IMG/VR virus record: IMGVR_UViG_3300047488_000139
Span: 1-33,039 of that record
Length of the DNA: 33,039 bases
Source: a virus
Reading direction: 5' to 3' (one strand)
Both the position numbers and the translations under genes were made by a program. Positions 27,575 to 33,039 of this stretch are shown in pieces. The notes beneath the pieces were generated by a model, which searched no databases, had not been told where the DNA came from, and saw only the letters and a list, made by a program, of their open reading frames with translations. Position 1 is the stretch's first letter. Each line of letters begins with the position of its first letter.

Positions 27575-27683
27575 CGTAAAACCTAACAAAAAACGCCCAA
27601 ACCACAATTAGTGCGAGTAATTGTAGAAAGAGCGTCTTCTGATTATTATAATGTAAATTGGATATCTCGCACATATCCATATT

Positions 27684-27712
27684 ATATTACACCATATGGC
27701 AAATCTTAGCAA
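27684..27712 (-). promoter_or_regulatory. Possible minus-strand promoter for the HNH gene at 26975
   Basis: On the minus strand: TTGCTA, 17 bp, TAATAT, preceded by TATGGTG. It overlaps the start of the divergent deaminase gene. The match is moderate; the TGGTG before the -10 box recurs upstream of other endonuclease genes. Confidence 0.35.
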
Positions 27713-28166
27713 GATTATAAATACTACTATTAAAAAAGCATATCGACATTGGAAACCTTGTCATGCTATTAGAACTTATCATTATTGTGCTGCTTTTGAT
27801 GGCACAAAAATGGTAGGGTTCGCCCAAAATAATCCTATTAAAACTCATGCTGGTGCTTATAGGATTGGTGAGAATTTTAATCTCCCCAAATATAAGGAGT
27901 TTCCTTTTTATCATAGCGAGAGTCATCTGGTAAGCAAATTGCTTGATTCATATAACGCTATTGATCCATCTTGGACTATTGTTGTCATGAGAATTAATAG
28001 ATGTGGGCTTATCCTTGGAAGTAAACCGTGCGAAAATTGTGATAAACTCTTGAGCGCAGTAGGATTGAATGAGGTTTATTATAGTAACGATGATGGCAGT
28101 TTTTGTGACAGTATTGGAAATTTGATTACAGTAGATGGGTTGACAATGCCGATGATTATGGTATAA
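27696..28166 (+). CDS. Cytidine/deoxycytidylate deaminase-like protein
   Basis: The protein has 156 residues. HSE at 73-75 and PCENC at 111-115 are the two zinc-binding blocks of the deaminase fold, in a context (FYHSESHLVSKLL, GSKPCENCDKLL, VYYSNDDG) seen in small phage deaminase-like proteins. It may convert dC nucleotides to dU forms and so feed ThyX; the substrate is not certain. No ribosome binding site is visible before ATG 27696. The last codons contain the next promoter. Confidence 0.82.
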   Translation: MANLSKIINTTIKKAYRHWKPCHAIRTYHYCAAFDGTKMVGFAQNNPIKTHAGAYRIGENFNLPKYKEFPFYHSESHLVSKLLDSYNAIDPSWTIVVMRINRCGLILGSKPCENCDKLLSAVGLNEVYYSNDDGSFCDSIGNLITVDGLTMPMIMV

Positions 28167-28167
28167 T
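28140..28167 (+). promoter_or_regulatory. Promoter with CCGATGA spacer motif
   Basis: TTGACA (28140-28145), a 16-bp spacer with CCGATGA 6 bp before the -10 box, and perfect TATAAT (28162-28167). It lies across the end of the deaminase gene. Confidence 0.8.
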
Positions 28168-28186
28168 CCGCTAAACGGAGGTTGCC

Positions 28187-28405
28187 ATGAACTGTATTTA
28201 TTGCAAAAATTGTGTTGGTGTTGATCGGTATGAGTTTTTGGTAGAAACTGGCAGAAATATCATCTGTAAAGAATGTAGTGTTGAACAGAAGGCTGTGGGC
28301 TTTTGTGACTTTGAACATAAAACTGCTCCACAACTTGTTATGGTTCCTGCTAATGCTACAGAAACTATTCGTATCCTTAATAGAGCAAATCGTCGTGCGA
28401 GGTAA
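28187..28405 (+). CDS. Small zinc-finger-like protein, 72 aa
   Basis: CIYCKNC at 3-9 and CKECS at 27-31 could form a zinc site. The ending (IRILNRANRRAR) is basic and may bind nucleic acid. GGAGG lies 6 nt before ATG. It follows its own strong promoter. The family is unknown. Confidence 0.7.
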   Translation: MNCIYCKNCVGVDRYEFLVETGRNIICKECSVEQKAVGFCDFEHKTAPQLVMVPANATETIRILNRANRRAR

Positions 28406-28409
28406 AACA

Positions 28410-28631
28410 ATGAATAAAATGACTTGGCTTGATCTTTATAGTTTTCTCAATGAAAGAGCAAATAACATCAATGCTGTAGGTACGTTTGATTGGAACGCTC
28501 CAGTATTGGTGCATGACGCTAATACTGGTGATGAGTTTGCTTGTGATACATATTATGTGAGTGATGATCGCGGCAATGATCGCTTGGTTATGATTACTAA
28601 TATTGAACAAATCTTTAAGGAGAATTCTTAA
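28410..28631 (+). CDS. Hypothetical protein, 73 aa
   Basis: It opens MNKMTWLDLYSFLNERAN, contains WNAPVLVHDANTGDEF, and then strands (DRLVMITNIEQIF). The pattern matches small phage proteins of the kind seen next to zinc-finger genes. No function is assigned. Confidence 0.68.
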   Translation: MNKMTWLDLYSFLNERANNINAVGTFDWNAPVLVHDANTGDEFACDTYYVSDDRGNDRLVMITNIEQIFKENS

Positions 28632-28633
28632 TA

Positions 28634-28882
28634 ATGGAATTGGAAATTGAAAGCCTTTTGTTTAAGCAGGTAGAAAAACCAAGGAGTCATCTTATGACTA
28701 AGATTATTAATCTGTGGAGCAACCGCTATCGCATTAATATCTATGTTGAAATCGAAGAAAACGATTTAATTAAACGAAAGATTAAGCAAAGTTACTTTTG
28801 TCAGTATAGTCCAGGTAAACTTACTATTATCCCCGAACCTGACTATAAGAGTCCAGAATTTAAGAAGAAACAAAGACTATGA
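28634..28882 (+). CDS. Hypothetical protein, 82 aa
   Basis: AAGGAG lies 11 nt before the start. It contains strands (YRINIYVEIEENDLI) and a basic end (PEFKKKQRL). It overlaps the next gene by ATGA. The family is unknown. Confidence 0.65.
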   Translation: MELEIESLLFKQVEKPRSHLMTKIINLWSNRYRINIYVEIEENDLIKRKIKQSYFCQYSPGKLTIIPEPDYKSPEFKKKQRL

Positions 28883-29337
28883 ATAGCGAACTACAAAATA
28901 AATTATACGAAAAATATCCACAACTTTTTGTTAACAAAGACAAGACTCCTATGCAAAGTACTATGTGTTTTGGTATAGAGTGCGGAGAAGGTTGGTATGA
29001 TATTCTATCTTCTCTTTGCTGGATGATTAACCAGCATGAAGAAAATATTAAATGGAGAGAAAAATGGAAACAAAAACAGAATGTAGATATTCAACAAGAT
29101 TTTGAGGTTAAAGTAGAAGGCGATGAGCAGGAGTATTTTCCTGTTAAGTTTGACCAAATCAAAGAAAAATACGGTGGTCTTAGAGTCTATTTTAGTGGTG
29201 GCGATGAATATATAGAAGGCTTAGTGAGTATGGTCGAAGCCATGAGTTATAAGATTTGTGACGTTTGTGGAAACAAAGGAGAACCCAATAAAGAGGGTTG
29301 GATTTCAACTCGTTGTGAGACTCACAGAAATTCTTAA
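28879..29337 (+). CDS. Conserved phage protein with zinc-binding C-terminus, 152 aa
   Basis: It has a familiar phage family pattern: KYPQLF near the start, GIECGEGWYDILSSLCW, then FDQIKEKYGGLRVYFSGGD near 105-123, and a CDVCG...C-x-x-H cysteine motif at the end. The C-terminal cysteines likely bind zinc. The role is uncharacterised. It ends the operon started at 28140. Confidence 0.78.
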   Translation: MNSELQNKLYEKYPQLFVNKDKTPMQSTMCFGIECGEGWYDILSSLCWMINQHEENIKWREKWKQKQNVDIQQDFEVKVEGDEQEYFPVKFDQIKEKYGGLRVYFSGGDEYIEGLVSMVEAMSYKICDVCGNKGEPNKEGWISTRCETHRNS

Positions 29338-29347
29338 AGACTATCGC

Positions 29348-29375
29348 TTGACAACTCCGATAACTGTGTTATACT
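29348..29375 (+). promoter_or_regulatory. Promoter with CCGATAA spacer motif
   Basis: TTGACA (29348-29353), a 16-bp spacer with CCGATAA 6 bp before the -10 box, and TATACT (29370-29375). A leader and CAGGAG follow, but only a nine-residue frame (29415). Confidence 0.78.
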
Positions 29376-29414
29376 TACCATGTAACGACAACTTCAAACT
29401 CAGGAGATTTTAAA

Positions 29415-29444
29415 ATGGGTCTTGGCAAAGGTAAAAAGATTTAA
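29415..29444 (+). pseudogene. Truncated gene or nine-residue peptide at an HNH insertion
   Basis: The frame reads MGLGKGKKI and stops. It has a full promoter and a good ribosome binding site (CAGGAG, spacing about 8), far stronger signals than a nine-codon frame would need. Its stop overlaps the stop of the convergent HNH gene by 3 bases. Most likely an older gene lost its body when the endonuclease gene was inserted; a genuine micro-peptide remains possible. Confidence 0.5.
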
Positions 29445-30319
29445 TGCTGTGAAGCAATAGTTTTACACCACTGAATAAACTCATCTTGTTGAGAATCCCA
29501 TTTCATTTGTTGTACTTTTTTATGAACCCATTGAATATTATCTTTAGCATATGGTTTATTGCTATCTATTCTGTCTAAAGAGGCTGTACTTAATATTTTA
29601 GATTTTTTTTGATCATGAAAACCAATATCAACTCCACTAATACAACATTTGCCTTTTTGTTTTTTGTATTGATCATCTAAATCTTTAATCGTTAAATTAA
29701 AATCTATATTCCTATCAGTAGCATTTGTTTTACATTTATTATATACTGATTTTGGTATATCTCCAAAACTTTTACATAATGGATTTGCCGTACCCCTTCT
29801 GTTAACTAAACAACCACAAGATTTTATTTGTCTAAGTCTTATTCTAGAAGCGTGGACAATTTTTATATTTCCACATTCACATTTACAATGTAATTGATTT
29901 TTATCAATATGTTCAACACATAATTTTCCATATCTATCTCCTATTTTTATATCGTCTTTATAATTGAATGGTTTTTTATTTTTTTTATTTTTTCTGGTTC
30001 CTCCGGTTTTTCTTAATATGTTATGAATATGTAAATATTTACCAATAGTATTGGCTGGTATATTTATTTTTTGACTAATTTCATTAATAGATTTATCTTC
30101 TAAAATATATTGCTCATATAAAAAGTTTTTTGTAAGAATTTGTTCATATTTTTTTGTTTTGCAATTATTTGGTTCTTTTTTGATTTTAAATTTATTAATT
30201 AATCTTTGTATTTGTTTTTTAGTTAGACCTGTTTCTCTCGCTATATCTCTTATGCTTTTGTTGTTTTTAATATATTCATGATATAAAAATTTATAATTTA
30301 AATCTTGATATGTTTTCAT
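29441..30319 (-). CDS. HNH homing endonuclease with HTH repeats
   Basis: The protein has 292 residues, the largest endonuclease here. There are two helix-turn-helix segments in a row: SIRDIARETGLTKKQIQRLI (22-41) and SINEISQKINIPANTIGKYL (77-96). A central zinc-binding region follows (CKCECGN near 148, RLRQIKSCGCL near 167) as seen in SPO1-like HNH proteins, then the nuclease part with CCISGV, SLDRIDSNKPYAKDNIQWVH and VQQMKWD. AAGGGG precedes the start on the minus strand. Confidence 0.87.
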   Translation of the reverse strand: MKTYQDLNYKFLYHEYIKNNKSIRDIARETGLTKKQIQRLINKFKIKKEPNNCKTKKYEQILTKNFLYEQYILEDKSINEISQKINIPANTIGKYLHIHNILRKTGGTRKNKKNKKPFNYKDDIKIGDRYGKLCVEHIDKNQLHCKCECGNIKIVHASRIRLRQIKSCGCLVNRRGTANPLCKSFGDIPKSVYNKCKTNATDRNIDFNLTIKDLDDQYKKQKGKCCISGVDIGFHDQKKSKILSTASLDRIDSNKPYAKDNIQWVHKKVQQMKWDSQQDEFIQWCKTIASQH

Positions 30320-30347
30320 AAAGTTCCCCTTTTCTTCAAGTTTCCGC

Positions 30348-30375
30348 TTGACAATGACGATGATAGGTGTATACT
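30348..30375 (+). promoter_or_regulatory. Promoter with spacer motif variant
   Basis: TTGACA (30348-30353), a 16-bp spacer with ACGATGA 6 bp before the -10 box, and TATACT (30370-30375) preceded by GGTG. It drives the zinc-ribbon gene at 30425. Confidence 0.75.
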
Positions 30376-30424
30376 AGGAAGCAGTAAGTTTTCATTCACA
30401 CTCTATACAGGAATACACCCAATT

Positions 30425-30835
30425 ATGCCAAAAGGTTGTAAAAAATGTGATAATTGCGGATCCACGAATAACGGCCCTCGCTCTTATGTGTGCAAAGATT
30501 GTGGGGAGATGTTTGTATTTAAACTCAAAAGCAAAGAGGCTAAAAATACAAAAATTGTTAGGGGTGTTGATTGGAGAACTCTTCAAAAAGGCGATAGAAT
30601 TAAAGTGAGTTCTGGCCCCTACTTCGTATCCAAGGGCGAGTTTATTCCGATGGGTTATCGTGGCCGTTTTGTGGTAGAGTCTCTTGATGCTAATGGTATT
30701 CTAGCATGGGGTTTGGATAAGCACCAGGGATTCTGCCACATTTATATGGCAGGAGATATTCAAAACAAGGAAACCGGAGTTTGGAAAACCAAACATAAGA
30801 TGATGAAACTCAAATCAAAGGAAGTCGTAGAATGA
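30425..30835 (+). CDS. Zinc-ribbon phage protein, 136 aa
   Basis: It starts MPKGCKKCDNCGSTNNGPRS, then VCKDCGEMF gives a four-cysteine ribbon (5-27). Residues 50-135 contain WRTLQKGDRIKVSSGPYFV, MGYRGRFVV and GFCHIYMAG, the pattern of a recurrent but uncharacterised phage family with an SH3-like second domain. No classical ribosome binding site is visible. It overlaps the next gene by ATGA. Confidence 0.78.
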   Translation: MPKGCKKCDNCGSTNNGPRSYVCKDCGEMFVFKLKSKEAKNTKIVRGVDWRTLQKGDRIKVSSGPYFVSKGEFIPMGYRGRFVVESLDANGILAWGLDKHQGFCHIYMAGDIQNKETGVWKTKHKMMKLKSKEVVE

Positions 30836-31113
30836 GTTTTACACCAGAACAGAAACATCAGTTAAATAAACTATTAGACCATAGAGACGAGATAAGCAAT
30901 AGTGTTTTTCATATAGAAAGAATACTAAAACATTATTTTCCAGAAGAATTTGAAGTCGCCTATCAACACTGGATTCCACAAATTACTACAGCGTTATATG
31001 GAGATAGTAGGTGGCTACCTAGAGGCGAAAGAAATATGCAACAAACTATTAGCCGTTTAATAGATAAATTTGCTGCTGATTCTGATAAGGGTGTATCTAA
31101 ATATATCAAATGA
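30832..31113 (+). CDS. Hypothetical protein, 93 aa
   Basis: It is helical throughout (SFTPEQKHQLNKLLDHRDEI, VFHIERILKHYFPEEF) with a central Trp and HWIPQITTAL. I recognise this as a typical small phage protein without known function. Confidence 0.68.
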   Translation: MSFTPEQKHQLNKLLDHRDEISNSVFHIERILKHYFPEEFEVAYQHWIPQITTALYGDSRWLPRGERNMQQTISRLIDKFAADSDKGVSKYIK

Positions 31114-31128
31114 TCTTGGAGTATAAAA

Positions 31129-31506
31129 ATGTCAAAAGTTTATGCTATTACTAATTTGGATGGATACTCAGTAGAAATGCGAAAAGCCGCCGCTGATGCT
31201 TTGTGCGACAACAACACAGATAATTTGGATGATTACATCAGTCTTGATCAAATGAAAGGCTTGGTGGAAGAACATTGTATTGGATACGATGATCAAAACC
31301 ATCCTTTGCTTAATGAAGAAACCAGTGAAATGATTTTTGAAGAAGCAACTGTATGGATTAACAATGTGGGTCTTGCAAAGTTGGCTGGAAAAGATTTAAT
31401 TGAGTGTGCTTTTGATGATGAGATTAATGATTTTATTTTCTGGTCAAAAAAGAAAGAGACAGAATCAAATGATCAATCAAATAGACATGAAGATATGGGA
31501 AATTAA
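31129..31506 (+). CDS. Hypothetical acidic protein, 125 aa
   Basis: It opens MSKVYAITNLDGYSVEMRKA and contains YISLDQMKGLVEEHCIGYDD, IFEEATVWINNVGLAKLAG and an acidic tail. The family is seen in large phages but its function is unknown. TTGGAG lies about 10 nt upstream. It overlaps the next short gene by 38 nt. Confidence 0.7.
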   Translation: MSKVYAITNLDGYSVEMRKAAADALCDNNTDNLDDYISLDQMKGLVEEHCIGYDDQNHPLLNEETSEMIFEEATVWINNVGLAKLAGKDLIECAFDDEINDFIFWSKKKETESNDQSNRHEDMGN

Positions 31507-31636
31507 AAATAAAATAGCAGATATTACAGAATATATTAGTTCTGATTTTTGTACTAATTGTGTACAGATGTATAAACAAAGAGAAGTCTTAGAAAAAGAA
31601 CTCAAGGAATTAGAATCAACAAAAAACCAATCTTAA
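31469..31636 (+). CDS. Hypothetical helical protein, 55 aa
   Basis: Two Cys residues (CTNC) sit between two helices (IWEIKNKIADITEYI and YKQREVLEKELKELE), an arrangement like a Cys-hinged helical hairpin. The start could also be ATG 31487. It is the last gene before tRNA-Ile. Confidence 0.55.
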   Translation: MINQIDMKIWEIKNKIADITEYISSDFCTNCVQMYKQREVLEKELKELESTKNQS

Positions 31637-31652
31637 CACTTTGATTCAAGTA

Positions 31653-31681
31653 TTGACACTAATGTGTCGATCATGTATAAT
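31653..31681 (+). promoter_or_regulatory. Promoter of tRNA-Ile
   Basis: TTGACA (31653-31658), a 17-bp spacer and perfect TATAAT (31676-31681). Transcription would begin at about the first base of the tRNA (31690). The spacer has CGATCA rather than CCGATAA. Confidence 0.8.
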
Positions 31682-31689
31682 ACAAATAC

Positions 31690-31765
31690 GGGGGATGCGA
31701 CCGCCGGTAGTGGTCACCTGTCTTATAAGCAGTTCAAGAGAAAGGTTCAACTCCTTTATCCCCTA
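31690..31765 (+). tRNA. tRNA-Ile (anticodon UAU)
   Basis: Acceptor GGGGGAT/ATCCCCT (first pair G-T), D-stem GACC/GGTC, and anticodon loop CTTATAA giving UAU at 31724-31726, which reads AUA directly without lysidine modification. The T-stem AAAGG/CCTTT surrounds TTCAACT. Discriminator A. Bases 8-9 are GC rather than the usual TA. Confidence 0.88.
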
Positions 31766-31766
31766 T

Positions 31767-32282
31767 TTATTTTTGAATTATAAAATATTTTCTAGAACTA
31801 TTACCTTTATTTTTTGCTTTGTAAGTTGGTAGTTGACAATCACAATTTGGACAGACTATACGCAAATTTTCTAATTTATTATTATCAGACTTACCATCAA
31901 TATGATCCACAATAAGAGTAATAGGTTTTCCATGCCAATTGTCTCCAGACTGTCCACAAATCATACAATTATTACCATATTTTCTAATTAGATATTTTCT
32001 AATTGTTGCATTATGGTAATATCCATTTCCAAATCCTTTTTGTTCTATTATTTGATCTTTTTTAAATCTTCTGTATTCTGTTGAACATTGTTTGGAACAA
32101 CAAATTTGAGAATTATATTCGTCTTTAAATGATTTTTTACAATTTGGACATTCTATTGTTTTAGATTTATTTAACTTACGTTGTCTCTTTGGATGAGTAC
32201 GATTAGTATATGTGGCACTGCAAGACAAACAACAAAATTTAGGATTATTAGTTTCTTTTAGGCAATTTGCACAATGATTCAT
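31767..32282 (-). CDS. HNH homing endonuclease, zinc-finger type
   Basis: The protein has 171 residues. There are two N-terminal Cys4-like fingers: CANC, CCLSC (4-21), then CPNC, CCSKQC (45-66). The nuclease core has CMICGQSGDNWHGKPITL (105-122), IVDHIDGKSDNNKLENLR and CPNC. It ends two bases after tRNA-Ile and points toward it, like the DUF559 gene at tRNA-Lys. GGAG precedes the start on the minus strand. Confidence 0.87.
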   Translation of the reverse strand: MNHCANCLKETNNPKFCCLSCSATYTNRTHPKRQRKLNKSKTIECPNCKKSFKDEYNSQICCSKQCSTEYRRFKKDQIIEQKGFGNGYYHNATIRKYLIRKYGNNCMICGQSGDNWHGKPITLIVDHIDGKSDNNKLENLRIVCPNCDCQLPTYKAKNKGNSSRKYFIIQK

Positions 32283-32314
32283 AGTCGAACTCCAGTATAA
32301 TGTTTTGATAAATT

Positions 32315-32342
32315 ATATTACACCAATTTCGACTGATGACAA
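32315..32342 (-). promoter_or_regulatory. Minus-strand promoter for the HNH gene at 31767
   Basis: On the minus strand: TTGTCA, 16 bp, TAATAT, preceded by TTGGTG. It would start transcription about 25 nt before the start codon and runs divergent to the tmRNA promoter. Confidence 0.45.
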
Positions 32343-32359
32343 GGTTTTTTAAAAACCTA

Positions 32360-32387
32360 TTGACAACCACTGACTGCCGTGTATAAT
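32360..32387 (+). promoter_or_regulatory. Promoter of tmRNA
   Basis: Perfect TTGACA (32360-32365), a 16-bp spacer and perfect TATAAT (32382-32387). The predicted start falls at the 5' end of the tmRNA. A palindrome AGGTTTTTTAAAAACCT (32342-32358) lies just upstream. Confidence 0.82.
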
Positions 32388-32395
32388 ACAGTTAT

Positions 32396-32750
32396 GGGCG
32401 AGTAAAGGTTTCGACTACATAAATAAGATTATGTTAGCAAGTAGTGGTTGGTAGAAGGGCCACTATAAAAATCTACTAAACGCTTTAACTGGCGAAACAC
32501 AGTTAGCACTTGCTGCCTGATAAAAAAGCGTAGCAACAGACTGCGATACCGAATGGGGGTAGGGATCAAAAGTCTGTCGTTAAATCCCTCTGCACTTACA
32601 ATGTCCAACGGGTTGTAGGTTAAGAGCAGTTGGTAAGACGGGATTAGTCTTGTTTGTTCTGTAAGCCCGTTTAATTTATGAACAAAATAAACTTGTAGAA
32701 AATATAATTTGAAGTATGATAGGACGGGGATTCGATTTCCCCCTCGTCCA
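32396..32750 (+). ncRNA. ssrA: tmRNA (SsrA RNA)
   Basis: The molecule is 355 nt. The 5' GGGCGAG pairs with 3' CTCGTCC, including the G-T third pair that is the alanine identity element. GGTTTCGAC follows near the 5' end, and the 3' end has a T-arm GGGGA/TCCCC around TTCGATT. The tag reading frame (32491-32520) is preceded by TTAACT and reads GETQLALAA before TGA TAA. Its role is to rescue stalled ribosomes and mark the products for degradation. CCA is not encoded. Confidence 0.93.
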
Positions 32751-32766
32751 CTTAAAGGGGTAACTT

Positions 32767-32901
32767 ATGAGTTTCTGGAAAAAAATATTAGATAAATATA
32801 GAAACAAAAAAAAGAAAGATTCAAATGCCTTATTGGAAAATAAATATCTTCAACAACTTCAAAATAAACTAAAACTAAACAAATACAAAGATAAAAGTTA
32901 G
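32767..32901 (+). CDS. Small basic protein, 44 aa
   Basis: It opens MSFWKKILDKYRNKKKKDSN and continues as a Lys-rich helix. AAAGGGG lies about 7 nt before ATG. It directly follows the tmRNA and may share its transcript. It is strongly basic, hence perhaps nucleic-acid-associated; the family is unknown. Confidence 0.6.
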   Translation: MSFWKKILDKYRNKKKKDSNALLENKYLQQLQNKLKLNKYKDKS

Positions 32902-32934
32902 ACCTGTCAAGTCTCAACAGCAGATTACCGATAC

Positions 32935-32963
32935 TTGACAATAGGATTGGCGTATGGTAGAAT
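32935..32963 (+). promoter_or_regulatory. Sigma70-like promoter at window end
   Basis: TTGACA (32935-32940), a 17-bp spacer ending GTATGG, and TAGAAT (32958-32963). CCGATA lies just upstream of the -35 box. It drives the partial gene at 32989. Confidence 0.75.
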
Positions 32964-32988
32964 ACGATAAACAACGGAGACTATTTGG

Positions 32989-33039
32989 ATGACTCACGAT
33001 TTTAATTATGTTTGGGGAATGGTTCGTGATCTTCGTGCT
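32989..33039 (+). CDS. Partial gene, cut by window end
   Basis: Seventeen codons are visible (MTHDFNYVWGMVRDLRA). CGGAG lies about 9 nt upstream and a good promoter precedes it. Too little is seen to assign a family. Confidence 0.55.
   Translation, partial: MTHDFNYVWGMVRDLRA

Noticed and set aside
32283-32334. Inverted repeat AGTCGAA/TTCGACT around the ribosome binding site of the HNH gene at 31767, as a second masking hairpin
   Set aside because: One arm lies within the predicted promoter (32315-32342) and would not be in the transcript; the loop is about 38 nt.
1-33039. CRISPR arrays
   Set aside because: No regularly spaced identical direct repeats were seen; the dispersed repeats R1-R5 are degenerate and irregularly spaced.
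1-33039. Insertion sequences or transposases
   Set aside because: No transposase motif or terminal inverted repeats with target duplications were found; mobile genes here are all endonuclease-type.

Overview
The window looks like part of a large, AT-rich tailed-phage genome. It is densely packed with short genes, nearly all on the + strand, many of them joined by ATGA-type stop/start overlaps. It carries nine convincing tRNA genes, a tmRNA, seven free-standing homing endonuclease genes and typical phage metabolic genes (ThyX, UvsE, an RNA ligase, a deaminase). There are no virion, terminase or polymerase genes, so this is an accessory or early region. The host cannot be named. Promoters are sigma70-like (TTGACA/TATAAT), Shine-Dalgarno sites are clear, and the tmRNA tag reads GETQLALAA.

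Layout. 1-6500: alternating expressed genes and tRNAs. In order these are tRNA-Arg, a Cys-rich GP88-like protein, an HNH gene, a minimal kinase-like protein, an overlapping gene pair, the Thr-Gln-Asn-Ser-Trp tRNA cluster, tRNA-Lys with an EDxHD/DUF559-type endonuclease running into it, a very acidic small protein, a tRNA-like relic, a phosphoribosyltransferase-like gene and a DUF932 gene with its own terminator. Several of these units begin with a GGCCGGCC-centred element followed by a strong promoter. 6500-8420: gene-poor, with repeats, a candidate small RNA, tRNA-Ser(ACU) and three tiny membrane proteins. 8420-17080: a long run of small, mostly unknown phage genes including a metallophosphoesterase and a DUF2384-like protein. 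17080-26980: an HNH gene, a HAD phosphatase next to an RNA ligase, more small genes with a probable A8 frameshift site, a STAS-like protein, a second + strand HNH gene, an HExxH protease, ThyX and UvsE. 26980-33039: three more minus-strand HNH genes between a deaminase, zinc-ribbon proteins, tRNA-Ile(UAU) and the tmRNA.

How it fits together. ThyX and the deaminase (and possibly the phosphoribosyltransferase) point to nucleotide supply. UvsE points to DNA repair. RNA ligase, HAD phosphatase, tRNAs and tmRNA point to maintaining or supplementing translation. The tRNAs mostly read A/U-ending codons (AGA, ACA, CAA, AAA, AUA, AGU), matching the AT-rich genes. Expression seems to come from many separate promoters sharing an unusual spacer motif, CCGATAA, just upstream of the -10 box. 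The homing endonuclease genes all sit exactly at the 3' end of another gene.
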